A model generated the notes under the pieces. The model did no database searches, was not told where the DNA came from, and worked only from the letters and a program-made list of their open reading frames with translations. Position numbers and translations under genes: made by a program. Shown piece by piece: positions 27,638 through 35,421 of a stretch of 64,000 bases of DNA (position 1 is its first letter; every line of letters begins with the position of its first letter). The stretch is from the NCBI GenBank assembly GCA_964388275.1, contig CAYLZD010000002.1, positions 62,001 through 126,000 of the forward strand, written 5' to 3'. The stretch is from JARYLZ01 sp964388275 (lineage in GTDB: Bacteria > Bacteroidota > Ignavibacteria > SZUA-365).

Positions 27638-28687
27638 TCAGAAAGTCACGCCGAATCTGAGACCGATGACTCTGGACATTCGCACGGGATTGCGTTCGTC
27701 GGCGGGGATGTCGGGACAGCAATCGATCTCCGGAAGCGGCAGATACAGCTGCCGGGCAAATACGTCGACGCTGAAATCGACTTCACGGGAAAGGGGAAAT
27801 TCGTAACCTATCCCGGCTCCGAAGAAAATCCTCCTATCATGCGATATGGGCGCCCCGGTGGTGAAGTCGAAAGTCACGCCCAGATCGCCGAAGAGATACC
27901 AGGCATCGCATCTGCAACCGTAGGCATCCGGCCGGTCGTTGAAGGTGATGCGCGGATGGAGCGACAGGGGTATGAACAGAGAACCGTCGACAGGCCAGAG
28001 TCCGGTGAGAAATCCCAGATGGAGGGCGTCCGCGCCGTCATTGAACCGCAATACCCTCCATAACGCGGCCAGTTCACCCCCGATTGTCACGTACGTGCCG
28101 CCTCTTTCGAAACCGAAGGTCTCGGGCTCATAATAAGTGCCGCCGCCGGCGCTCGGGTAAAGGACGCCGTCCTGCTTGATGCGATATCCGCCCATGGCGC
28201 GCAATTCCAGCTTGTCGGTTCCCAGTATTCCGTCTCTCGCAACGTCGCAGCTGACGCAAAGACACTCCGGCGTAAACGGCTCGGGAGGGGTCTTCGTGTC
28301 GGAGACGCGGGTAATGCGGAGTATCTGTTCCTCGGGAATCGTATAGCTGCGGACGCCGGAACATTTCCCGCCGATCTCGCAGGGAACATCCACACGCAAC
28401 AATTTGCCGCCTCTGTCGCACAGAAGCGACGGCGGATAGGCGGTGACAAACGACATCGCCGCGCCGCCGCCGCATAGATCGGCGACTTCGCCCTTAAGTT
28501 CCACCGAGTACATGTACCGGTCCTCGGCCGGGCAGTCGTCATATGAACAATACAGGCAATTGCCCGATGAACACGATGCCAGAAAGGCGGCGGCTGACAG
28601 GAATAACGCGGCTATGAACGCCGGAAGCGTCCGCGCAATTATGCCCGCTTCAAATAGGCGACGTGGAAACCTGTTCGGTTGCTTCAT
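27638..28687 (-). CDS. Cysteine-rich lipoprotein with beta-barrel-like C-terminus
   Basis: A 349-residue protein. The long basic N-terminus and hydrophobic stretch end in lipobox LASC (Cys39), followed by CSSGNCLYCSYDDCP with four cysteines in a short run. The second half (from about 160) alternates amphipathic strands (YVTIGGELAALWRVL, LGFLTGLWPVDGSLFIPLSLHPRITF, YLFGDLGVTFDF, IFFGAGIGYEFPLS) and ends in RFGVTF with a terminal Phe, as outer-membrane barrels do. Cys-rich motifs CLCVSC, CRC and CCPD recur. It is first in transcription order of the three-gene locus. A lipid-anchored N-terminal plug with an eight-strand barrel is plausible. Family not recognised. Confidence 0.7.
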   Translation of the reverse strand: MKQPNRFPRRLFEAGIIARTLPAFIAALFLSAAAFLASCSSGNCLYCSYDDCPAEDRYMYSVELKGEVADLCGGGAAMSFVTAYPPSLLCDRGGKLLRVDVPCEIGGKCSGVRSYTIPEEQILRITRVSDTKTPPEPFTPECLCVSCDVARDGILGTDKLELRAMGGYRIKQDGVLYPSAGGGTYYEPETFGFERGGTYVTIGGELAALWRVLRFNDGADALHLGFLTGLWPVDGSLFIPLSLHPRITFNDRPDAYGCRCDAWYLFGDLGVTFDFTTGAPISHDRRIFFGAGIGYEFPLSREVDFSVDVFARQLYLPLPEIDCCPDIPADERNPVRMSRVIGLRFGVTF

Positions 28688-29009
28688 GATTCACCCTGGA
28701 AGAGAGATCGGAAAGTAAGGTGGTTTTCAGACGGGGCGGCCTGGGCCGCACAAATCAGACCTATTCCTCTTGATTACCGGCGATGCCGATCGGATATGCG
28801 GTATTTGACGGCATGTCGCATTCTCGTCGCGGAGAAGGTCAGATATACAACTCTGAATATATAAGATTCCCGACTGGATGCAAGCCCCGGTTTCCGTTTT
28901 TCGCCTGTTCTCGGCGGGCGCTTATTCCCGCTCTCATCTTGACGGTAAAAAAGCTATCTTTCCGGACACGCGTCGGTGTAAATCCATTTGCATTGAAAGG
29001 CGCTGCAAA
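28688..29009 (+). other. Intergenic divergent region between lipoprotein locus and copZ
   Basis: 322 bases without a gene. It must hold promoters for the minus-strand lipoprotein genes and the plus-strand copZ-copA pair. AT-rich TATATA at 28856-28862 and TATCTTTC at 28954 are possible core elements, but no -35/-10 pair with correct spacing was found. No copper-box palindrome, tRNA or riboswitch was recognised. Confidence 0.5.
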
Positions 29010-29210
29010 ATGAAAGAAACAGAAATCAAGATCGAAGGAATGTCCTGCGGACATTGCTCTGCGGCTCTCCGCGGACAATTGGAGCGCATTGCGGGCGTGA
29101 CCGTGCTGGATGTCCGCATCGGATCCGCGCGTATCCGATGCGACGAAACCGTCACCGGGGAAGCGGTAAACGCGGCGGTCGAGAAAGCGGGTTTCAAGCT
29201 CGTCTCGTGA
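29010..29210 (+). CDS. copZ: CopZ-like heavy-metal-associated (HMA) copper chaperone
   Basis: A 66-residue HMA-domain protein with the metal-binding motif GMSCGHC (Cys13 and Cys16) after a beta strand KETEIKIE. The ferredoxin-like fold continues to VEKAGFKL. The start at 29010 gives the usual copper-chaperone length; the longer open frame upstream adds 44 unlike residues. It would carry Cu(I) to the ATPase encoded immediately downstream. Its stop codon overlaps the GTG start of copA (GTGA). High confidence in family; the metal is inferred from the Cu(I) motifs of the neighbour. Confidence 0.88.
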   Translation: MKETEIKIEGMSCGHCSAALRGQLERIAGVTVLDVRIGSARIRCDETVTGEAVNAAVEKAGFKLVS

Positions 29211-31474
29211 CCGAGAATCCCGACAGGGAAAACGGGGCGGACTCCCGCGAGCTGGTCATCGAAGGCATGACCTGCGCCGCCTGCGTCAAGAGGGTGGAGA
29301 AGGCGCTCGAAAGAGTGGACGGTGTGCTTTCCGCCTCCGTCAACCTCGCAAACGGCAAGGCGACGGTGACTTTCGATCCGGCACGCACGCGTATCGACGA
29401 CCTGCAAAACGCCGTCGTCGACACGGGCTATGCGGTGTTGGACCTTCCGCACTCATCGGCGCCGGGATCGCCCGAGGAATTCATCAGCGCCCGTGAAGAA
29501 ATTGCCCACAATTCCTTGCGGCGGGATTTCAAGATCGCAGTTTGGTTTACCGCCCCGTTGTTTCTGTTCAGCATGCTGCTCATGTCGGCAAGGTTTAAAA
29601 GCGCCTGGCCGCTCGATGCGAGCGCGACCGGCCTTGTACTGCTTCTTCTCGCGACACCGGTTATGGCGTTTTCGGGCAGGCGGTTTTTCACGGCGGCCTG
29701 GAAAGGCATGCTCCGCTTTTCGGCGGACATGAACTCCCTTGTTGCCGTGGGAACCGGAACCGCCTATTCATATAGCTGTGCCGTGCTGCTTTTCCCCGGA
29801 TTTTTCGAGGGCGAAGCAGGCCCCGCCGCCGTTTATTTCGAGACGGCGGCGGTGATCATAACCCTCGTGCTTTTCGGTCGCATGCTCGAAAGCGGCGCGC
29901 GGCGTCGCGCGGGAGAAGCCATCCGCGCCCTTGCGAAGCTGCAGCCGAAATTCGCCCGTTTGTTGGAACCTGACGGATCGCAGAAAACGGCGCCGGTCGA
30001 AGAGATCCGGGCGGGCGATCTGCTACTCGTCACTCCGGGAGAGCGATTTCCGGTCGACGGCATCATCGAGGCGGGCGCCGGCAGCGTGGACGAAGCTATG
30101 CTCACCGGAGAAAGCATGCCTGTGAACAAAGCCGAGGGAGATCGCGTCGCAGGCGGCGCGATAAACGGCAACAGCGCGCTGAGAATCCGCGCCACGGCGG
30201 TAGGACAGGACACACTCCTCGCGGGCATAATACGCATGGTGGAACGCGCCCAGGGCTCGAAAGCGCCCATACAGAGACTGGCCGACCGCATCGCATCCGT
30301 CTTCGTCCCCGCAGTCATAGCGGTCGCATTGCTGACCTTCGCGGGCTGGCTGTTCGCGGCGGATGCCGGCGGCGTTGTCGCGATGATGAGGGCCATCTCC
30401 GTCCTGATCATCGCCTGTCCCTGCGCCCTGGGATTGGCCACCCCGGCCGCGCTCATGGTCGGCGTCGGCATCGGAGCGCGTCACGGAATCCTGATCAGGA
30501 ACGCGGAAAGTCTCGAACGCGCGCACAAGGTCACAGCCGTGGTCTTCGATAAAACGGGCACGCTCACCGAAGGCAAGCCGTCCGTCACGGACATTCTGCC
30601 GGCGCAGGACAGCGCGGCAGGCTCTCTGCTGCCGACCGCGGCGGCAGTGGAAAGCAATTCGGGACATCCGCTGGCGAAGGCGATAATCGAAAATGTGCGA
30701 GCATCCGGGATAGAGGTCATGGCCGCGGAGTACAGCGAAGATATCCCGGGTGGAGGCGTCCGCGCAATCGTCGGCGGCAGGAAAATGCTCGCGGGCAACG
30801 CACGCTTGATGAGGGAAAACAAGGTCGATCTTTCCGCTCTGATCCCGCGCGCGGAAGAATTCCAGCGCGCAGGCAAAACCGTGATGTATTTTGCCGCTGA
30901 AGGCTCCGTCATCGGCGCCGTGGCTCTCACCGATCGCCCGCGACCCGCTTCAGCTTCGGCAGTGAGATCATTGAAGGAACAGGGAATCCTTGTCGCCATG
31001 CTGTCCGGTGACAGCGAGGAGGCGGCCTTGTCCATAGCCAGGCAAACTGGAATTGACCGTGTCGAGGCGCGCGCCCGGCCCGGCGGCAAGGCGGATTACG
31101 TGGCGGCGTTGCAGAGGGAGGGCTACGTCGTTGCCGTCGCGGGCGACGGTATCAACGACGCGCCGGCTCTCGCGCAAGCCGACCTGAGCATCGCAATGGG
31201 CGGAGGCGCGGACATCGCCTTGGAGAGCGCGGACATCACCCTTATGAGGAACGATCTGTCGGGTGTTGCCTTTTCCCTGCGGCTCTCAGCCCTCACGCTC
31301 CGGAAAATCCGTCAAAACCTGTTCTGGGCTTTCATTTACAACGTAGCCGGCATACCTCTGGCAGCGCTCGGATTTCTGTCGCCTATGCTGGCCGCGGCGG
31401 CGATGGCATTCAGCTCGGTCAGCGTCATCGGCAATGCGTTGCTGCTGAAACGATCCAGGGAAGGTCACCCCTGA
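29207..31474 (+). CDS. copA: Cu(I)-translocating P1B-type ATPase
   Basis: A 755-residue transporter starting with GTG that overlaps the copZ stop by 4 bases; the longer open frame would run inside copZ. One HMA domain (MTCAACVK, about residues 21-28) is followed by eight membrane helices. The intramembrane Cu(I) site CPC is in IACPCALGLATP. The actuator TGES motif is present (MLTGESMP). The phosphorylation site is DKTGTLTEG, the P1B hallmark HP is in NSGHPLA, and GDGINDAP is the hinge. The final helices hold FIYNVAG and MAFSSVSV, which define the Cu(I) P1B-1 subgroup. It exports cytoplasmic copper or supplies it to periplasmic enzymes. Assignment is strong. Confidence 0.95.
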   Translation: MTENPDRENGADSRELVIEGMTCAACVKRVEKALERVDGVLSASVNLANGKATVTFDPARTRIDDLQNAVVDTGYAVLDLPHSSAPGSPEEFISAREEIAHNSLRRDFKIAVWFTAPLFLFSMLLMSARFKSAWPLDASATGLVLLLLATPVMAFSGRRFFTAAWKGMLRFSADMNSLVAVGTGTAYSYSCAVLLFPGFFEGEAGPAAVYFETAAVIITLVLFGRMLESGARRRAGEAIRALAKLQPKFARLLEPDGSQKTAPVEEIRAGDLLLVTPGERFPVDGIIEAGAGSVDEAMLTGESMPVNKAEGDRVAGGAINGNSALRIRATAVGQDTLLAGIIRMVERAQGSKAPIQRLADRIASVFVPAVIAVALLTFAGWLFAADAGGVVAMMRAISVLIIACPCALGLATPAALMVGVGIGARHGILIRNAESLERAHKVTAVVFDKTGTLTEGKPSVTDILPAQDSAAGSLLPTAAAVESNSGHPLAKAIIENVRASGIEVMAAEYSEDIPGGGVRAIVGGRKMLAGNARLMRENKVDLSALIPRAEEFQRAGKTVMYFAAEGSVIGAVALTDRPRPASASAVRSLKEQGILVAMLSGDSEEAALSIARQTGIDRVEARARPGGKADYVAALQREGYVVAVAGDGINDAPALAQADLSIAMGGGADIALESADITLMRNDLSGVAFSLRLSALTLRKIRQNLFWAFIYNVAGIPLAALGFLSPMLAAAAMAFSSVSVIGNALLLKRSREGHP

Positions 31475-31525
31475 GCCTGGGTCCGGTCGGGAATCCCTGC
31501 TCACCCCCCGCGAGCGGAGGCTGTC

Positions 31526-33469
31526 CTAAGCGTCGCTTCTCGCAGGCGTATCGGTCAGCGGCAACACCATGGCTTCACCCGGTTTTAAATCAACCGTCGT
31601 GACACCGTTTTCAACGCGGATAACGGCGCCGGTCAATTCCTCCCGCAGCTCCGTCTTACCCGTCGGCAATTCAACCGAAGTCCGCACGCTGTTGAAGCAA
31701 TCCAGATTCGCCAGCACAGCGAGCGCGAGGGATTTCTCGGGCGAGCTTCTCACATAACAGACGGCCCGCTCGTCGGATGTGTTCCGAATATTGAAGGCGC
31801 CCGTCCTCGGATCGGTGACGACGGATTCCCAAACCGCCCGCACGCGGTTCAATTCGGACACGTGCTCCGTCAGCTCGGCGGTATTGTCCCAACAAAGGGC
31901 CGATTCGCTGAACAGGGGCAGCCGCCCGGAAGGCAGCTGCGATATTTCTTCGGGCGAGAAGCCGAGACCGGTGTTTACGGGAAAAGTTTCGCCGAGTTCA
32001 ACGCCCTGGTGCAGGTAGAAAACAGCCGGGAGAAACGCGTTCAAGGTCAACGCCAATCGCGAAAACACGATTCCTCCGGGCCTCGAGGCCGCGCGGTGCG
32101 TGTTGTGGGTTTCAGCAGTTGCGAAGAACGGAACCGGCACGTCCTGCGCCGCGAGAAAACCGAAGAACTCCTTCAGCTTGTGTGGAATATGCTCGTCGAA
32201 GACGAGATAGCCGACGGCGGCGTTGTACCCCTCCTGCACGGACCTGGAGGAGATCGCGAAGTTCTCCTCCCAGAAAGCGAAGTCCTTGTCGTTCTTGCGC
32301 GCCTTGTCCACTATCGACTGTTTCAACCGCTTCGGCAACGCATGGCCCATATCTATCATGACGCCGTCTATTTTGAAGGCGTGCTGGTAATGCGGAATTA
32401 TGTTGCCGATCGTATTCCAGAGGCCGCGGTTTTCGTTGTCGGTCTGCGCGAGCCGCGAATCGTAGACGCGGATTGTATTGTATGCGATGTAGTTGAATGC
32501 CGTGTGCTGGTAAAGTTTCAGGTAGGTCACGTCATCCCAGGGCGGCTGCACGTCGTCAGGCGGCCAATCGGCGAAGGCGCCGGGGATGCGCACGCCACGG
32601 CCGTCAGGTGATACGCCCCTGAATCTGCCGTCGATGAGTTCGGGTTCCGTCGGCGCTTCGGCGAACATCAGGCGGTAATCCATTGGAGGTGGGGGAAGAC
32701 TGGCGAGATCGTGCCTGCGCACCCGCGTGTTTATCAACTGCAGCTCTTCCGCTGTGAAGCGCGGATTGCCGTAACCGCGGTTCCCGTCCGCGCCGGCGCC
32801 CCTGTCCCGGACTTCCGCGTCAATCCAATAGAACCAGTCGGGATGATCCCCTATCCACTCCGAGTCCTTCGCGGCGGTGCGGAACACGAATTCCATGAGC
32901 ACCCGGATTCCGAGTCTGTGGGCGGCTTCGACAAAAGCGGAGAATTCGACTTCGACGTCGAGGCCCAGCCATGGCTCGGCAAGCCGGGGATCCAGTTTGA
33001 AGGGATTTTTAATGGCGTAGGGAGAGCCGAGCGTTCCCTTGTTGCCGTCGCTCCCGATCAGTGTTACAGGCAGGAGATGCAGGGTGTTTATTCCAAGTCT
33101 CTTCAGATAAGGCAGAATAGCGATCGCTTTGAGAAAGGTGCCGGTCTCCCTGAAGCCGCCCTGCAAATCCTCCAGTCCGATACTACCGTCCCCGTCATGA
33201 TCCCAGGCGGTCGTCTGTCGGACGAACATGTTGTAGACGACGGCGCGCTCGGTCCATTTGCCGCCTTTTGCCGGTCCGGCGCGCATAGGCAGGTCCACGT
33301 CGAGTATGCCGCGCACCGCGTCCCGAAAAAACGTATAGGGATTGACCTCCGTCACGCGGGCGGGATCACCTTGCGTAGAGGGCAGCCAGAGCGAGGGAAT
33401 CCGGTATGGGATAGGGGTCGAGCCGGCGCGCTCGTCGAGCCGCTGTGACAGTTTGAAAAGACCGTTCAT
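31526..33469 (-). CDS. Divergent GH13 (alpha-amylase family) protein with EF-hand loop
   Basis: A 647-residue protein without signal peptide; the start at 33469 has GGGA four bases upstream. The (beta/alpha)8 barrel is seen from YLKRLGINTLHLLPVT through LGIRVLMEFVFR. A perfect EF-hand loop D-x-D-x-D-G-x-I-x-x-x-D occupies 90-101 (DHDGDGSIGLED). Catalytic regions are altered: region II reads DGVMIDMGHALP, with the usual Arg two before the nucleophile replaced by Met. Region III is FWEENF with the acid/base Glu. Region IV looks like AETHNTHR, with His-Asn instead of His-Asp. Relatives with HNTP-like region IV exist near the GlgE/maltosyltransferase branch, so glucan or maltose-phosphate transfer is possible. 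Convergent with copA. Confidence 0.8.
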   Translation of the reverse strand: MNGLFKLSQRLDERAGSTPIPYRIPSLWLPSTQGDPARVTEVNPYTFFRDAVRGILDVDLPMRAGPAKGGKWTERAVVYNMFVRQTTAWDHDGDGSIGLEDLQGGFRETGTFLKAIAILPYLKRLGINTLHLLPVTLIGSDGNKGTLGSPYAIKNPFKLDPRLAEPWLGLDVEVEFSAFVEAAHRLGIRVLMEFVFRTAAKDSEWIGDHPDWFYWIDAEVRDRGAGADGNRGYGNPRFTAEELQLINTRVRRHDLASLPPPPMDYRLMFAEAPTEPELIDGRFRGVSPDGRGVRIPGAFADWPPDDVQPPWDDVTYLKLYQHTAFNYIAYNTIRVYDSRLAQTDNENRGLWNTIGNIIPHYQHAFKIDGVMIDMGHALPKRLKQSIVDKARKNDKDFAFWEENFAISSRSVQEGYNAAVGYLVFDEHIPHKLKEFFGFLAAQDVPVPFFATAETHNTHRAASRPGGIVFSRLALTLNAFLPAVFYLHQGVELGETFPVNTGLGFSPEEISQLPSGRLPLFSESALCWDNTAELTEHVSELNRVRAVWESVVTDPRTGAFNIRNTSDERAVCYVRSSPEKSLALAVLANLDCFNSVRTSVELPTGKTELREELTGAVIRVENGVTTVDLKPGEAMVLPLTDTPARSDA

Positions 33470-33589
33470 GTTTCCCTTTATTTCATTTCGATGGAACGAC
33501 GCTTTGCTTCCCTGAATCGGGCGTGTCAAGCAGACTCGATGATGGATTTGCGCCGCGGCATCCGGCGGGCAGCGGAGAAATCCGGATGA

Positions 33590-34630
33590 TCAGTCGGAAA
33601 AGATCTCCGCGAGTTCGTGAAGTTCCGGATCCAGGTATTTCATCTTTCCGCCAATATCCGTGATATCGATATCGGTGATACGGTTGCCGTTGAGAGCGAC
33701 CATTCTTCCGAAAACTCCTTTTTCCAGAAGATCCATCGCATGAAGGCCGTACCTGGTTCCCAGCACACGGTCGAAAGCGGTCGGGGAACCGCCGCGTTGT
33801 ATATGGCCGAGCACCGTGCTCCGGGTTTCGAAGCCGAGGCGTCGTTCTATTTCCGCGGCAAGAACCGCGCCTATGCCGCCGAGACGGACGTGTCCGAAGG
33901 CGTCCTTTTCCATGCTGCTCAGCACGAAGCTGCCGTCCGCATCTCCGGGCGTCTCGAATTTCGCGCCTTCTGAAACGACGACAATGCTGAAATTCCTTCC
34001 CATGCTGTGACGGGCCCGGAGCTTGTCGCAGACATTGTCGATGTCGAACGGATGCTCGGGAACCAGTATCACGTCCGCGCCGCCCGCCAATCCCGCCCAC
34101 AGGGCTATCCAGCCGGCATGGCGGCCCATGACTTCCACGACGAGAATGCGGTTATGGCTTTCGGCGGTCGTGTGCAGGCGGTCGATGGCTTCCATCCCGA
34201 TATTCACGGCAGTGTCGAAACCGAACGTGAAATCGGTTCCCTCCAGATCGTTGTCGATGGTTTTGGGTATGCCGATTACTTTCACTCCTGCGAGATGCAG
34301 TTTAAGGGCGACTCCCAGCGTGTCCTCGCCTCCGATCGGGATCAGGGCGTCCAGGGCGTGTCTCTCCAGAAATTCCTTCATCTTCCTTTCCCCGTCCGTT
34401 TCGCTGTAAGGATTGGTGCGGGAAGTGCCCAGGATAGTCCCGCCGCGATGAATTATCCCGCTAACATGATTCCGTGTGAGAGCTTCGGCATCGTCGGACA
34501 ACATGCCTTTGAAGCCGTTGCGGATGCCCAGTATCGTGTGGTTCCGTTTCAGGCCGACACGCACGATCGCGCGAATCACGGCGTTCAGTCCGGGGCAATC
34601 TCCTCCGCCCGTAAGGATTCCTATATGCAT
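33590..34630 (-). CDS. pfkA: 6-phosphofructokinase with pyrophosphate-type signature
   Basis: A 346-residue PFK. It phosphorylates fructose 6-phosphate. The catalytic block is PKTIDNDL (122-129, catalytic D126), with GGGDCPGLN (8-16) at the nucleotide site, EVMGRHAGWIA and HIQRGGSPTAFDR. Two residues decide the phosphoryl donor: the Gly typical of ATP enzymes in GGDG is Asp103 here (GGEDTLG), and the Gly in PGTIDND is Lys123. Both changes characterise PPi-dependent or mixed-substrate PFKs, such as that of Amycolatopsis. If PPi is used, the reaction is reversible and serves glycolysis and gluconeogenesis. Lone gene, 120 bases upstream of the GH13 gene on the same strand. pfkA is used as a general symbol. 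Confidence 0.92.
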   Translation of the reverse strand: MHIGILTGGGDCPGLNAVIRAIVRVGLKRNHTILGIRNGFKGMLSDDAEALTRNHVSGIIHRGGTILGTSRTNPYSETDGERKMKEFLERHALDALIPIGGEDTLGVALKLHLAGVKVIGIPKTIDNDLEGTDFTFGFDTAVNIGMEAIDRLHTTAESHNRILVVEVMGRHAGWIALWAGLAGGADVILVPEHPFDIDNVCDKLRARHSMGRNFSIVVVSEGAKFETPGDADGSFVLSSMEKDAFGHVRLGGIGAVLAAEIERRLGFETRSTVLGHIQRGGSPTAFDRVLGTRYGLHAMDLLEKGVFGRMVALNGNRITDIDITDIGGKMKYLDPELHELAEIFSD

Positions 34631-34690
34631 AGTCTTTCCATAAATTGAATTCAGAAATATCTTAAAAAATACGGAAATCAGGGAGCATTA

Positions 34691-34709
34691 CAAATTTCAA
34701 AGAAATTTG
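34691..34709. repeat. Perfect inverted repeat upstream of pfkA
   Basis: CAAATTTC-AAA-GAAATTTG is a 19-base perfect inverted repeat, 61 bases upstream of the pfkA start in the divergent spacer. Its size and AT-richness fit a dimeric regulator site. No other copy was noticed in the window. Confidence 0.4.
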
Positions 34710-34778
34710 TTCGTTCCCCGCAACATATTACGGATAACAAACGTCCCTATTGTCGTGCTACCCACGGGCGTTTTTCGA

Positions 34779-34809
34779 GCCCCGACTTCCGCGCAGGGCG
34801 GAGCGGGGC
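34779..34809 (+). other. GC-rich hairpin before the CopD-like gene
   Basis: GCCCCG (34779-34784) pairs with CGGGGC (34804-34809), and CTTCCGC pairs with GCGGAG inside, with two bulges and a 5-base loop. It lies 40 bases before the start and has no T-run after it, so it could be a leader structure rather than a terminator. Confidence 0.35.
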
Positions 34810-34848
34810 GCGCCCCCGATATCATCAATCATAAACACGAGGGTATTA

Positions 34849-35322
34849 ATGTCTTCGACGACGATCCTTTATTTTCTGCATCAGCTGGCGACGATTTTCT
34901 GGATCGGCGGCATGTTGCACATGCATTTCATTTTCTACCCGGCTTTGTCGGCTGTGGACCCGGGGCAGAGAAACCGGCTTGTAGCCGCATCGGCCAAGCG
35001 CTTCACAATAGCCGCCTGGTGTTGCGTGCTCACATTGGCCGTAACGGGAATTCTCCTCACACCAGCCGGAATGCTCTTCGATCAGTCCTCGCATTACGGC
35101 GCCTGGCTCACGATCAAGCATGTTTTCGTCGCAACGATGATTGTCTCCGGACTGGGAATATCATTCATATTCGCCCCCCGTCTGACCCGCTTCGCTCCGA
35201 AACCGGGCGAAGCGCCGTCAGCCGCATTCTTTTCGGCTCAGCGCGGTTTGAAAGTTCTTGCCGGCCTGAACATGACGCTCGGCATACTCGTGGTATTCTG
35301 CATAACGGTGATGAAATACTGA
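34849..35322 (+). CDS. Small four-helix membrane protein, CopD-like
   Basis: A 157-residue integral membrane protein with four hydrophobic segments (about 5-22, 48-70, 84-105, 135-155). The pattern HQLATIFWIGGMLHMHFIFYPAL, with histidines at helix ends, together with GAWLTIKHVFVATMIVSGLGI, resembles the CopD/DUF4149 and HemJ-like group of heme- or copper-linked membrane proteins. The start follows GAGGG by seven bases. Monocistronic, with a strong terminator at 35386. CopA lies in the window but not adjacent. Function is not certain; a cytochrome b561-like or copper role are the options to weigh. Confidence 0.65.
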   Translation: MSSTTILYFLHQLATIFWIGGMLHMHFIFYPALSAVDPGQRNRLVAASAKRFTIAAWCCVLTLAVTGILLTPAGMLFDQSSHYGAWLTIKHVFVATMIVSGLGISFIFAPRLTRFAPKPGEAPSAAFFSAQRGLKVLAGLNMTLGILVVFCITVMKY

Positions 35323-35385
35323 CGCCGCTTTCATGCGACAGCCGATCCGCGACATGCCGGCCTCGAAACCGGCGCCGGCCGTATA

Positions 35386-35416
35386 GCGGGAGGATACCCT
35401 GCATCCTCCCGCTTTT
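35386..35416 (+). terminator. Rho-independent terminator between convergent genes
   Basis: GCGGGAGGAT (35386-35395) and ATCCTCCCGC (35403-35412) form a perfect 10-base stem with a 7-base loop followed by TTTT. It ends the plus-strand membrane gene; the stem would also face the minus-strand metallophosphoesterase gene, whose stop is 6 bases further on. Confidence 0.85.
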
Positions 35417-35421
35417 CCGGC

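Noticed and set aside
26822..28063. 413-codon open frame on the plus strand
   Set aside because: Antisense to the cysteine-rich lipoproteins; composition is that of a shadow frame.
28949..28970. TTGACG ... TATCTT as a copZ promoter
   Set aside because: The spacer is only 10 bases, too short for a sigma-70 promoter.
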